This document shows positions 8,301 through 18,062 of a stretch of DNA of 64,000 nucleotides, one piece after another. The stretch lies in assembly GCA_963716005.1 (NCBI GenBank), contig OY970285.1, positions 1,612,001 to 1,676,000 on the forward strand. The letters are read 5' to 3'. Every line of letters begins with the position of its first letter. Within the stretch, counting starts at the first letter, position 1. A program made the position numbers and the translations under genes. This DNA comes from CAVRUF01 sp963716005. Its GTDB lineage: Bacteria > Actinomycetota > Thermoleophilia > Gaiellales > Gaiellaceae. The notes below the pieces were generated by a model, which was not told where the DNA came from, made no database searches, and saw only the letters and a program-made list of their open reading frames with translations.

Positions 8301-10408
8301 GTTGCCGAGCGCGTTGGTGACCGCGAAGCCGCCGATCGTGTTGTCGCCGGCGTCCTTGATCCCGTTTCCGTTCTCGTCCACGTAGGCCCTGATCAACCAG
8401 CCCGGAAGGCCGGGCTCGCCCGCGTCCCGCACACCGTTGGCGTTCAGGTCGTTGAACTTGGTGCCGGACTTCGTAGCGAGGGTCCTCTCGTCCTTCGTGT
8501 AGTTGCCGAAGTCGTTGCCGCTGTCGACGTCCCCCGCGGCGAGATTGATCGCCCAGCCGCCGCCGTCGCCGCAGATCGAGCCCGAGGGGTACGACTGCGT
8601 CCAGCCGTCCTGCTGCGTCTCGCAGACGACGTACTTGCCCGGCTTCAGGCTCATGGAGTAGTTGCCGTTCGCGTCGGTCACGGCGCTCGCGCCGACCGTC
8701 GTCTCGACGGCGTCCTTGATGCCGTCGCCGTCCGTGTCCTTGTAGGCCGTGATCGTCCAGCCCTGGAGGCCCGGCTCGCCCGCGTCCTTCACGCCGTCCG
8801 CGTCGAGGTCGTGGAACTTCATGCCCGACTTGGTGGCGTTGCGGTAGTTGCCGAACTCGTAGTTCGTGTGCGTGCCGGTGAAGACCGAGCGACCGGCGTT
8901 GCGAAGCGACGAGGCGCCGCTGCTGGAGACCGTGACGGCGTAGCCGCCGATGCCCGTGCCGCAGACGTTGTTCGCCGGAGCGGACTGGCTCCAACCGGAC
9001 TGCTGCACCTCACAGAGGATGTACTTGCCGGTCGGCAGGTAGATCGTGAACGCGCCGCCCGCGTCGGTGACCGCGGAGCCCGCGACCGTGTTCTCGGAGG
9101 CGTCCTTGTCGCCGTCGCCGTTCGAGTCGACGTACGCGTTGATCGTCCAGCCGGCGAGGTACGGCTCGTTCGTGTCCTTCACGCCGTTCGCGTTCAGGTC
9201 ATGGAACTTCTTGCCGGTCTTGCCGGTCTTCTTGTAGTTGCCGAAGTCCTTGCCGGTGAAGCCGTAGTCGGTGAAGACGTGGCGATCGCCGGAGCGGACG
9301 GACTGCGAACTGGCCGAGGAGACCGTGATGGCGTAACCGCCGGCGCCCGGGCCGCAGATCGAGTTGCCGGGGACCGACTGGACCCAGTTCGGCTGCTGAA
9401 CCTCACAGACGATGTACTTGCCCGGGTTCAGGTAGAGCTCGTAGTCGCCGTCGTAGCCGGTGACCGTGGTGGCGGCGACCGTGGTCTCGCTCGCGTCCTT
9501 CACGCCGTTGCCGTTCGTGTCGGCGTACGCGTTGATCGTCCAGCCGGAGAGGCCGGGCTCGGTGTTGTCCTCCTGCCCGTCCGCGTCCTGGTCGTGGAAC
9601 TTCTCGCCCGAGACCTTGCCCTTCTTGTAGTTCCCGAAGTCCTTGTTCTCGTGCTTCTGGTCGACCACGACCGTGATCGCCCAGCCGCCCGAGCTCGTCC
9701 CGCACTTCGTGTTCGCGGGAGCGGACTGCGTCCAGCCGGACTGCTGCGTCTCGCAGACGACCCACTTGCCGGCGAGGAGCCTGAGCTCGTACCCGCCGAA
9801 GCTGTCCGTCTGGTCCGAGTCGCCGATGGTCGTCTCGCCGGCGTCCTTGACGCCGTCGCCGTCGGTGTCCTTGTAGGCCTTGATGATCCAGTTCTCGAGG
9901 TACGGCTCCCCGGAATCCCTCACGCCGTTCACGTTGAGATCGTGGAACTTCCTGCCCTTGATGTAGCCGTACGTCAGCGCGCTGCGGCCACCCGACTTGC
10001 GGGCGGCGAGACGGCCGGAATCGGCTGCGAGCCCGGAGGAGGCGAGCTCATCGGAGGAAGCACCGGCCCCGTCCTCGGAGGCGGCGAGGCTCGCCGAGCT
10101 GGCGCTCGTCGAGCTTGCTGCGGACTTGCTGACGCTGCCGCTCTTGGCGGCCGAGGCGGCCTGCGCAGCGGATGCGCTGCCGCCTGAAGCTTTCGTAGCT
10201 GCCGGCGCTCGCCTGCGCGGCGCCGGCCTTGCTTTGTCGCTACGGCCGGGTTCGGCGAACCGACCGGCGTCTTGAAGTCCTGCCCGAGCGGGGACGAGCC
10301 CCGCGCGGCGATCGCGCCTGCAACGACGAACAGCGCCAGCCCGATCGCGAGCATGACGAGCGTCGACTTCTTGGTTGCACTAACCCCAACCCCACGGTGC
10401 CGCAGCAT
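5351..10408 (-). CDS. Giant SdrD-type B-repeat surface protein (frameshifted in this sequence)
   Basis: The gene would encode about 1685 residues: an N-terminal signal/anchor helix (LVMLAIGLALFVVAGAIAA), an Ala/Ser-rich stalk, twelve SdrD-B-like repeats of about 115 residues, and a C-terminal Ig-like domain with three Cys and a basic/polar end. Each repeat has a KFHDLNANGVKDAGEP start, a second DxNGNG Asp-rich loop that should bind calcium, YSLSLxPGKYxVCE, a second Cys and a DFGN ending. The paired Cys per repeat suggest one disulfide each. No LPXTG sorting signal is seen. Single-base breaks at about 10225 and 6640 split the frame; repeats on both sides are in register, so these look like sequencing errors. 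Start ATG has an AGAGGAG site. Likely role: adhesion or cell-surface layer. Confidence 0.85.
5680..9965 (-). repeat. Twelve tandem 345-395 bp coding repeats (SdrD-B-like)
   Basis: Repeat anchors (the codons for KFHD/KFND/KFED) fall near 9948, 9600, 9205, 8815, 8455, 8111, 7767, 7403, 7053, 6704, 6357 and 6012. Spacing is 344-350 bp for most and 360-395 bp for the promoter-proximal ones. Repeats 7 and 12 share an unusual variant (GDGxLQAGE and the longer CxAIAGLAPGG), and repeats 8-11 are close to one another, which points to segmental duplication. Confidence 0.9.
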
Positions 10409-10446
10409 GATTCTCCTCTCGACCTTATGTACGTTCAGGGCGTCTC

Positions 10447-10489
10447 CCGGGCACGAAACGGACTCCTGGACCCCGTCCGTGTCGCCCGG
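10447..10489 (-). promoter_or_regulatory. Two-tier hairpin in the 5' leader of the SdrD-like gene
   Basis: Outer arms CCGGGC/GCCCGG (10447-10452, 10484-10489) and inner arms ACGGAC/GTCCGT (10458-10463, 10475-10480) form a stacked hairpin with small internal loops, 39 bases upstream of the start codon. It fits no riboswitch class I know. It may be a leader structure or a regulator site. Confidence 0.35.
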
Positions 10490-10580
10490 ATCACTCGTGC
10501 CGCATGGGGGGTGACGCCCTCCCTCTCCTGAGGTCTCACACTCTCCCCTAGAAGGGGGAGTTCTTCAAGTGCTTTCCACT

Positions 10581-10617
10581 AAAAATGCCCCGATCGAGGG
10601 ATACAGCCCTTCCCTCG
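10581..10617 (-). terminator. Rho-independent terminator of lysS
   Basis: On the minus strand CGAGGGA (10617-10611) pairs with TCCCTCG (10601-10595) across a 9-base loop. A T-run (complement of 10581-10585) follows a few bases later, downstream of the lysS stop. Confidence 0.65.
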
Positions 10618-10632
10618 TTCGAGGCTTGCAGG

Positions 10633-12010
10633 CTACCGGTCGCGGAGGCTGGGAAAGAGGATGACGTCGCGGATCGTCTCGCGGCCCGTGAAGAGCATCG
10701 CGAGCCGGTCGATTCCGAGCCCCAAACCGGCCGTCGGCGGCATCCCGTAGGAGAGCGCCTCGACGTAGTCCGGGTCGCCCTCCTCGGCGGTCGAGTCGCC
10801 CGCCTGGCGCTCGGTCTGCTGCAGCCGGAAGCGCTCCTCCTGCTCCGCTGCGGTGTTGATCTCCGTGTAGGCGTTGCCGAGCTCCATGCCGCCGGCGAAG
10901 TACTCGAAGCGCTCGACCGTGCGCTCGTCGTCGTCACGCGTGCGCGCGAACGGGGAGAGCTCGAGCGGATAGTCGAAGAGGATCGTCGGCTGGATCAGGT
11001 TCGGCTCGACGAAGTGGCTGATCGCGTGGTCGACGAGCTGCGCCCACGTCTTGTCCGCCTTCGTGTCGACTTCGCGCGCGTCGAATAGAGAGCGCAGCTC
11101 GGCCTCGTCGGTCGACCAGACGCCGTGCTCTTCGAGGGCCGCGACGAACGAGATGCGCTTCCACGGGGCGGCGAGGTCGATCTCGTGGCCGCGGAACTCG
11201 ACCTTCGTCGTCCCGAGGACCTCGCGCGCGACCGTGTCGACGAGCGTCTCGATCCGCGCCATCGTGTCCTCGTAGTTCGCGTAGGCCTCGTACCACTCGA
11301 GCATCGTGAACTCGGGCTGGTGCTTGTAGGAGATGCTCTCGTTGCGGAAGTCCTTGCCGATCTCGTAGACGCGCTCGAGGCCGCCGACGATCAGGCGCTT
11401 CAGGTAGAGCTCGGTCGCGATGCGCAGGTAGAGATCCTGGCCGAGCTCGTTCGAATGCGTCGTGAACGGCGCGGCGAACGCGCCGCCGTAGCGCGGCTGG
11501 AGGACGGGCGTCTCGACCTCGACGAAGCCGTCGGCGTCGAGTCCGCGGCGCAGCGCCGAGACCATGTGGCTGCGGGTGAGGAAGTCCTTGCGCGCATCCT
11601 CGTTCACGAGCAGGTCGAGATAGCGCTTGCGGTAGCGCGTCTCGGCGTCGACGAGGCCGTGGTAGGTGTCCGGGAGCGGGCTGGCGATCTTGGCGAGCAG
11701 CTCGAGCTCGTCCACGGCCAGCGAGGGCTCGCCGCGCTTCGTCTTGGTCGCCGGGCCGGCGACGCCGACGATGTCGCCGAGGTCGAGGTCGACCGGGCCC
11801 GAGCGGTCGGCCGCGCACGAGGAGCTGGATCTGCCCCGAGCGGTCGACGAGGTCCAAGAAGACGAGCTTCCCGTGCCCGCGGCGGCCCATGACACGGCCC
11901 GCGAGCCGGCGCTGCTCGGCCCCTTCCGCGCCGGGCTCGAGCGCCTCCGCCTCGGCCCGCACGTCGGCGATCTGATCCCGTTCGGGGAAGCGCTTGGGAA
12001 GCTGCGGCAT
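10633..12010 (-). CDS. lysS: Lysyl-tRNA synthetase, class II (one frameshift)
   Basis: LysS charges tRNA-Lys. The 459-residue protein has an OB-fold anticodon domain (GRVMGRRGHGKLVFLDLVDRSG) and a class II catalytic core with motif 1 (FLTRSHMVSALRR), motif 2 (KDFRNESISYKHQPEFTMLE) and motif 3 (GLGLGIDRLAMLFT). A single-base break near 11815 separates the OB-fold from the core; because the enzyme is essential this is almost certainly a sequence error. Start ATG is chosen for MPQLPKRFPERDQ; a TAGACT box lies nine bases upstream. greA precedes it by 49 bases and clpC follows 7 kb away beyond the SdrD-like insertion, so the lysS-clpC pair of Bacillus has been pulled apart here. Confidence 0.93.
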
Positions 12011-12059
12011 GGCGCCGCGAGTCTAGATGCCGAGCCGGTCTAGTTCGGACAGCCGCGGG

Positions 12060-12534
12060 CTATGTGGCTTTGACGTCCATGATCTTGTACTTCAGGGAGC
12101 CGCGGGGCGTGGCGACCTCGACGGTCTCGCCCTTCTTGCGGCCGATGATCGCACGGCCGACCGGCGACTCGTTCGAGAGCTTGCGCTCGGCGGGGTTCGC
12201 CTCGGCCGACCCCACGATGAAGTACTCGACCGTCTCGCTGGCGTCCACGTCCCTGAGGCGGACGGTCATGCCGATCGCGACGACGCCCTTCGGGACGTCC
12301 TCCGGCTTGATCAGCTGCGCGCGCGCGAGGCGCTCCTCGAGCTGCGCGATCTTCTGCTCGACCATCGCCTGCTCGTTCTTCGCGTCGTCGTACTCGGAGT
12401 TCTCGGAGATGTCGCCGAACTCGCGCGCGTGCTTGATCCGCTCCGCGACCTCGCGGCGCTTGTCGGTCTTCAGATATTCGAGCTCTTCCGTCAGCCTTGT
12501 CCATGCCTTCGGGAGTGAGCAGTACGTCTTTCAC
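12060..12534 (-). CDS. greA: Transcription elongation factor GreA (one frameshift)
   Basis: GreA rescues backtracked RNA polymerase by stimulating transcript cleavage. The N-terminal coiled coil carries the acidic tip region (GDISENSEYDDAKNEQA) and the C-terminal FKBP-like domain ends GSLKYKIMDVKAT. About 157 residues are expected, the usual size. One extra base near 12495 breaks the frame between MDK and LTEELEYLKTDKR. The GTG start gives VKDVLLTPEGMDK, the typical N-terminus; an ATG at codon 11 would remove conserved residues. It is transcribed ahead of lysS and divergently from dus. Confidence 0.92.
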
Positions 12535-12657
12535 TTCAAGCCTCCGAGACTCCGATTTCCGCAGTCCGAGCCCCGCTCAGGGGTTCGTGAGCCGGCGAAT
12601 GATAGCGAGCGCGTCAAGGCTCGCGTGTTCGCGCCTCGGCTACGATTTCCTGCCTGA

Positions 12658-13719
12658 ATGCAGGTAGATCTGGACGCACCCTGGAGCATCGGCCCGGTCG
12701 AGATTCACGGCCGGATCGTGCTCGCCCCGATGGCCGGGGTCAGCGTGCAGGCCTTTCGCCGCCAGGGACGCCGGTTCGGGGCCGGACTGGTGTGCTCCGA
12801 GATGGTCAGCTGCGCCGGCCTCCAGCACCGCAACGAGCGCACGCTCGGCTACCTGCGGATCGGCGCGGACGAGCATCCGCTGGCCGTGCAGATCTTCGGC
12901 GCCGAGCCCGACGCGATGGCCGATGCGGCCCGGCTCGTCGAGGCCGCGGGCGCAGACATCGTCGACATCAACTTCGGCTGCCCCGTCCGCAAGGTGACGA
13001 AGACCGGCGCGGGCGCGACGCTCCTCGACGATCCCGAGCACGCCTGCCGGATCGTCGCCAGCGTGGTCGAGGCCGTCTCCGTGCCGGTCACGGTGAAGAT
13101 GCGCCGCGGGCGTCGAGAACGGCTCGCGCGACGCGCTCTCCGTCGGCCCGCGGCTGGTCGAGGCCGGCGCGGCCGCGCTGACGCTCCACCCCCGCTCCGC
13201 GAAGCAGATGTACACCGGCACCGCCGACCATTCGCTGACGGCCGAGCTCGTCGACCTCGTGGACGTCCCCGTGATCGCCTCGGGCGACATCGTCTCGCGC
13301 GCGAGCGCGGTGGAGGTGCTCGAGCAGACCGGCGCGGCCGCGGTCATGGTCGGGCGCGCGGCGCAGGGCAATCCGTGGACGGTCGCCGAGATCGCCGGGC
13401 GCAACGGCCACCGCCCGTCCCGCGAGGAGGTCGTCGCCGAGCTCCTGCTTCTTCATCGAGGACACCGTGCGCGAGATGGGCGAGGAGCGCGCGACCGGGT
13501 TCCTGAAGAAGTTCTACGGCTGGTTCCTCGGCCACGGGCGCTTCCCGAAGCCGTTCAAGCAGGAGCTCGTCCAGCTCGCCACGATCGGCGAGGTGCAGCG
13601 AGCGGCTGCTCGCCGCGGCGCCGGGCGCGGCGCCGCTCCTGGACGCCCTGCACGCCGAGGTTCCACAGGTCGAGCACACGACGCTCGACCTGCCGGTCTC
13701 GATCTACGCCGGCGGGTAA
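12658..13719 (+). CDS. dus: tRNA-dihydrouridine synthase, DusB/NifR3 type (three frameshifts)
   Basis: Dus enzymes reduce uridines in tRNA D-loops using FMN and NADPH. Visible landmarks are the FMN-barrel start LAPMAGVSVQAFR, the catalytic Cys in INFGCPVRKVTKTGAG, VTVKMRRG, the phosphate-binding VIASGDI and the VGRAAQGNPW signature, with a helical C-terminal domain (KKFYGWFLGHGR). Total length of about 350 residues is normal. Breaks at about 13105, 13445 and 13600 put the protein in four pieces that read continuously when joined, so the gene is probably intact in the organism. A TACGAT box ends 11 bases before the ATG. In Bacillus dusB is co-directional with lysS; here it is inverted. Confidence 0.9.
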
Positions 13720-13749
13720 TTCGGCTTCGGGAACAGGGGTTCGCCCCGG

Positions 13750-13761
13750 TACCCTTCGCCC
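13750..13761 (+). promoter_or_regulatory. Leaderless promoter of the cyclase fusion gene
   Basis: TACCCT (13750-13755) is followed by six bases and the ATG. There is no ribosome-binding site. The box lies only 30 bases after the dus stop, so the fusion gene is probably transcribed on its own. Confidence 0.55.
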
Positions 13762-16700
13762 ATGGCAACAGTCGCCACAGGCCAGAAGCGGATCGTCTCG
13801 GTCCTCATCGCCGACGTCGTCAACTCGACGGGCATCGGCGAGCGTCTCGGGCCCGAGCGCTCGAAGTTCCTCATGGACGAGGTGCTGCGGATCATGGCGA
13901 CCCAGATCCGCCGCTACGACGGCACCGTCGTGCAGCGCGTCGGGGACGAGATCTTCGCCATCTTCGGCGCCCCGATCGCCCACGAGGACGACTCCGAGCG
14001 CGCCGTACTGGCCGCGCTCGCGATCCAGCGCGCCATCGCCCGCTACGCCGAGGAGGTGCGCGACGCGTACGAGGTCGACCTCTCCGTGCGCGTGGGCGTG
14101 AACACCGGCCCGGTCGTCATCCCGGCCGACGACGGCGCCGACATCGCCGAGCGGATGAACGCGCTCGGCGACACGGTCAACGTCGCCTCGCGGCTCCAGG
14201 AGGTCGCGCCGTCCGGCGAGGTTGCGATCGCCGCCGAGACCGCGCGCTCGGCCGAAGGCTGCTTCGAGCTCGAGGAGCTCAGCGAGCAGGACATCCGCGG
14301 CAAGAGCCTCCCCGTCACCACCTTCCGCGTTCGCGGCGTGCGCGAGACCGAGCGCGCGATGCCAACCGGCCCGCTCGTGGGGCGCGACTTCGAGCTCACC
14401 GTGCTCGAGCGCACGATGGACGGGCTGCGCGAGGGACGCGGCGTGATCGTCTCGGTGATCGGCGAGGCCGGCATCGGCAAGACACGGCTCGTGAACGAGG
14501 TCCGCTCCGAGTACACCGACCTGATCCGCTTCATCGAGGGCCGGGCGGTCTCGTACGCGCAGAGCTTCCCGTACTCCCCCATCCGCGACCTCCTGCGCGA
14601 CTGGCTCCGCGTCGGCGCGTCGACGCCCGAGACGCGCGTGCGGCTCGAGCTGAAGGCGCAGCTCGCCGAGCTCTTCGGGGACGAGGCCGACGACGCGTAC
14701 TCGTTCCTCGCCAACCTCCTGGGCCTGACGCTCGAGCCCGACGAGGCGGAGAAGATCCGCGAGCTGAACCGCGAGAGCGTCCAGCACCAGACGATCGAGG
14801 TCTTCGCGGAGCTGCTCTACCGGCTCTCCCAGGAGCAGCCGCTCTGCGTCGTCCTCGAGGATCTCCACTGGGCCGACGAGTCGACGCTCGAGCTGCTCGA
14901 GGAGACGCTGCGCGTGACCGAGGAGGCGGCCATCGGGCTCGTCTTCCTCTACCGCACCGAGCGCGAGCACCGTTCCTGGCGCCTCGGCGAGCGCGCCCGC
15001 CAGCTCCATCCGCACCGCTACCGCGAGATCGAGCTGCGGCCGCTGCCGTCGGACGCGTCGAAGGCGCTCGTCGACCGCACCGCCGACGGCGAGCTGCCCG
15101 AGGCCGTCTCCGACCTGCTCGTCGAGCGCGCGGGCGGCAACCCGTTCTTCCTCGAGGAGGCGCTGCGCGACCTCGTCGAGCGCGGCGCGCTGACCCGCGC
15201 GAACGGCTCCTGGAAGCTGGCTGTCTCGACGGACGACCTCGCGGTTCCCGCGCTCGTCCAGGGAGCGCTCCAGGCGCGGCTCGACCGGCTCGAACCGGAC
15301 ACCCGCGAGGTGGTCAGCCTCGCCGCCGTGATCGGGCGCACGTTCGGGCTGCCGCTGCTCGAGACGCTCGTCCCGCACGACCAGCTGCGCGACGCGCTCC
15401 TCGAGCTCCAGCGCCTCGACCTGATCGTGGAGAAGCGCCGGAGGCCCGCGCCTGAATATCGGTTCCGGCACGGGCTCGTCCAGGAGGTCGCCTATGCGAC
15501 GCTCGTCGAGCCGACCCGCCGCGACCTGCACCGCCGCGTGGGCGAGGCGCTCGAGGATCTCTACAAGGACTATCCCGAAGAGGTGTACGAGCTGCTCGCG
15601 CGCCACTTCAGCGAGGCGGACGAGCCGGAGAAGGCGGTCGAGTACCTGCTCGCGGCCGGCGACGCGGCCCGGCGGATCTACGCCGACCAGGAGGCGCTCG
15701 CGCACTACCGCAAGGCCCGCGCGTTCCTCGCCCGCCTCGGCGACGAGCGGCGCGCGCGCGACACGCTCTTCAAGATGGCGCTCGCCTACCACCTGGCCTC
15801 GGACTTCGAGAACGCGGAGAAGACCTACGACGAGGCGTTCTGCTGCCGCGTCGAGGAGCCCACGACGTACGAGCTCACCGCCCGCGTCGAGACCGCGTCG
15901 CAGCCGCCCGACGAGATCTCCCCGGGCGACGTCTACACGACCGAGGGCGGCCAGTTCATCTCGCACCTCTTCCAGGGGCTCCTGATCGTCGACCGCGAGC
16001 TGAACGTCGTGCCGGCGATGGCGGACAACATGCGCGTCTCGAGCGACGGGCTCGAGTACCTGTTCCGCCTGAAGGAGGGCGTCAAGTGGAGCGACGGCGA
16101 GCCGGTCACCGCCGAGGACTTCGTGTACGCGTGGACGAAGATCCGCGAGGAGCGGGCGATCACCGCGTTCCTCCTGGAGGACATCGAGTCGGCAAAGGCG
16201 CTCGACGACCGCACGCTCGAAGTCCGGCTGCGCGCGCCGCGCCCGTACTTCCCGTACATCCTGGCGGCCACCTGGGCCTATCCGCGGCCGAAGCACGCCG
16301 TGCGAGTCGCTCGGAGACGCCTGGCGCGAGCCGGAGAACCTCGTCTCGAACGGCCCGTTCGTCCTGGCGGAGCTGAACGACGACGGAGCGCTGCTTGCAG
16401 CGAACCCGCACTTCGTCGGTGTGCGCGGCAACGTGAAGGAGATCGCGATCACGTTCGCGAAGGGCCCCGTCGGAGAGACCGTGAAGGAATGGATCGACGG
16501 CCGCTACGACGTGCTTCACGTGCACGACCCCGGCGCCCGCGACGCCGAGAACACCGTCACCGACCTGGTGCCGGAGCTCTCGATGACCTACGTCGGCTTC
16601 CGGACCGACACGGGGCCGTTCGCGAACGAGCTCGTGCGCAAGGCGTTCTCGCACGCGATCGACCGCGACGCGGTGAAGCCGGCGCAGCACGGCCTCGTCA

Positions 16701-17293
16701 CCGCGGCGGTGAAGGGCGGCGCGATCCCGCCGGCGATGCCGGGCCACTCGCACAAGGTCGCCCCCTCCTACGACCCGGAGCTCGCCCGCAAGCTCCTCGC
16801 GGATGCCGGCTATCCCGAGGGGAAGGGGCTTCCCGAGATCACGATCGTCGCGTCGATCTGGAAGGACTTCGCCGACGGGCTCGCCGACCAGTGGCGCGAG
16901 GTGCTCGGCGCGAGAGTCGAGGTGCGGCTGATCGAAGGCCACCTGTGGGGCTCGAACATCGAGGACACCGACCACATGTGGCTCTCGGGCTGGACGGCCG
17001 ACTACCCGGATCCCGACGGCTTCTTCCGGGGCCTCTTCAAGGCGAGCGGCTGGCCGCTCTACATGGACGCCGAGATCGAGGAGATCTACGAGCGCGCCCG
17101 AGATCTCGAGAACACGAACGAGCGGATGCGCCTGTACCACGAGCTCGACCGGATCTGGGTGTCGGAGCGTGCGGCGATCCTGCCCGTGTTCTACGGCCGG
17201 ACGATGCTGGTGCGGCGCCCGTGGATCCAGGATCTCTGGACGACGCCGCTCACGCGGCTCCAGCTAGACCAGGTCGTCGTCGGGCCGCACTAG
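13762..17293 (+). CDS. Class III nucleotide cyclase / STAND ATPase / peptide-binding (SBP_bac_5) fusion protein
   Basis: One polypeptide of about 1177 residues combines three modules. Residues 1-190 are a class III cyclase with metal Asp18 and Asp62, Asp137, and the transition-state pair Asn140/Arg144; the substrate-specifying Lys position holds Gln58. Residues 205-560 are a STAND-type AAA ATPase (Walker A GEAGIGKT at 234-241, Walker B VVLEDLHW near 363-370). Residues 560-700 are helical repeats. From about 705 there is an OppA/DppA-like domain (SBP_bac_5) with LFQGLLIVDRELNVVPAMADN, FRLKEGVKWSDGEPVTAEDFVYAW and SGWTADYPDPDGFF. No signal peptide or membrane segment is visible, so the peptide-binding module should face the cytoplasm. 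One extra base near 16303 breaks the frame inside the SBP domain. The C-terminus overlaps convergent coaX by 30 bp. Function as a peptide-sensing signalling protein is inference. Confidence 0.88.
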
Positions 17294-18058
17294 CTGCTCG
17301 GCGCGGTCCCAGACGAGCCGCAGGCCCTCGAGCGTCAGGAACTCGTCGACGAGCTCGATCGTCTCCGAGTGCGGGGCGATCAGCGAAGCGAGGCCGCCGG
17401 TCGCGATCACACGAGCCTCGGCGCCGAGCTCCGCGCGCATGCGCGTGACGATTCCGTCGACCTGGCCGGCGAAGCCGAAGACGACGCCCGACTGGAGCGC
17501 CGAGGTCGTGTTCGCCGAGATGACCCGGTCGGGCGCCACGAAGTCGACCTTCGTGAGCCGGGCGGCGCGGGCGAAGAGCGCCTCCATCGAGACCTCGATC
17601 CCCGGCGCGAGGACGCCGCCGACGTACTCGCCCTCGGCGGAGACCGCGTCGAAGTTCGTGGACGTGCCGAAGTCGACGACGATGCAGGGTGCGCCATAGC
17701 GCTCGCGCGCGGCGACCGCGTTCACGACCCGGTCGGGGCCGACCTCACGGGGATCGTCGTAGCGCACCGGCACGCCGGTCTTCGTCCCCGGGCCGACGAC
17801 GAGGATCGGCGCCTCGGCGTAGGTCTCCGCGAACTCGGTGTAGGCGCGCACGAGCACCGGGACGGTCGTCGAGAGGCAGACGCCCGAGATCTCCTCGAAG
17901 CCGAGATCGCGCAGCTCGAGGAGGCGGCCGACGAGGGCGCCCAGCTCGTCGCCGGTGCGCTCGGCCTCGGTGGCGACGCGCCAATGCTCGGCGAGGCGCT
18001 CGCCCTCGAACAGACCGAGCACGGTCTGCGTGTTGCCGGCGTCGACCGTGAGGAGCAG
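17264..18058 (-). CDS. coaX: Type III pantothenate kinase
   Basis: CoaX phosphorylates pantothenate in the first step of coenzyme A synthesis. The 264-residue frame has the ASKHA phosphate loop (LTVDAGNTQTVLGLF), VVGPGTKTGVP, GPDRVVNAVAA, the VDFGTSTNFDAV motif and VIATGGLA. The conserved N-terminus is only reachable from a CTG codon at 18058, just inside the 3' end of the DUF2469 gene. The first GTG (18022) would delete the phosphate loop, so I chose CTG; a sequence error hiding an ATG/GTG is the alternative. It is translationally coupled to the upstream DUF2469 gene and overlaps the 3' end of the cyclase fusion on the other strand. Confidence 0.9.
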   Translation of the reverse strand: MLLTVDAGNTQTVLGLFEGERLAEHWRVATEAERTGDELGALVGRLLELRDLGFEEISGVCLSTTVPVLVRAYTEFAETYAEAPILVVGPGTKTGVPVRYDDPREVGPDRVVNAVAARERYGAPCIVVDFGTSTNFDAVSAEGEYVGGVLAPGIEVSMEALFARAARLTKVDFVAPDRVISANTTSALQSGVVFGFAGQVDGIVTRMRAELGAEARVIATGGLASLIAPHSETIELVDEFLTLEGLRLVWDRAEQLVRPDDDLV

Positions 18059-18062
18059 AGGA

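Noticed and set aside
5680..9965. CRISPR-like regular repeats
   Set aside because: The period is 345-395 bp, the repeats are coding, and there are no short direct repeats with unique spacers or cas genes.
5973..10187. Several long plus-strand open frames rich in Arg/Ala/Val opposite the SdrD-like gene
   Set aside because: They are antisense shadows of the repeat codons; they lack ribosome-binding sites, known motifs and normal amino-acid composition.
12658..13719. dus as a decayed pseudogene
   Set aside because: Three indels occur but every catalytic motif is conserved and essential genes nearby show the same kind of break, so errors are more likely.
16160..17140. Long minus-strand frame opposite the peptide-binding domain
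   Set aside because: Its translation has low complexity (Arg/Val/Leu) and no motif; the plus strand has clear SBP_bac_5 homology.
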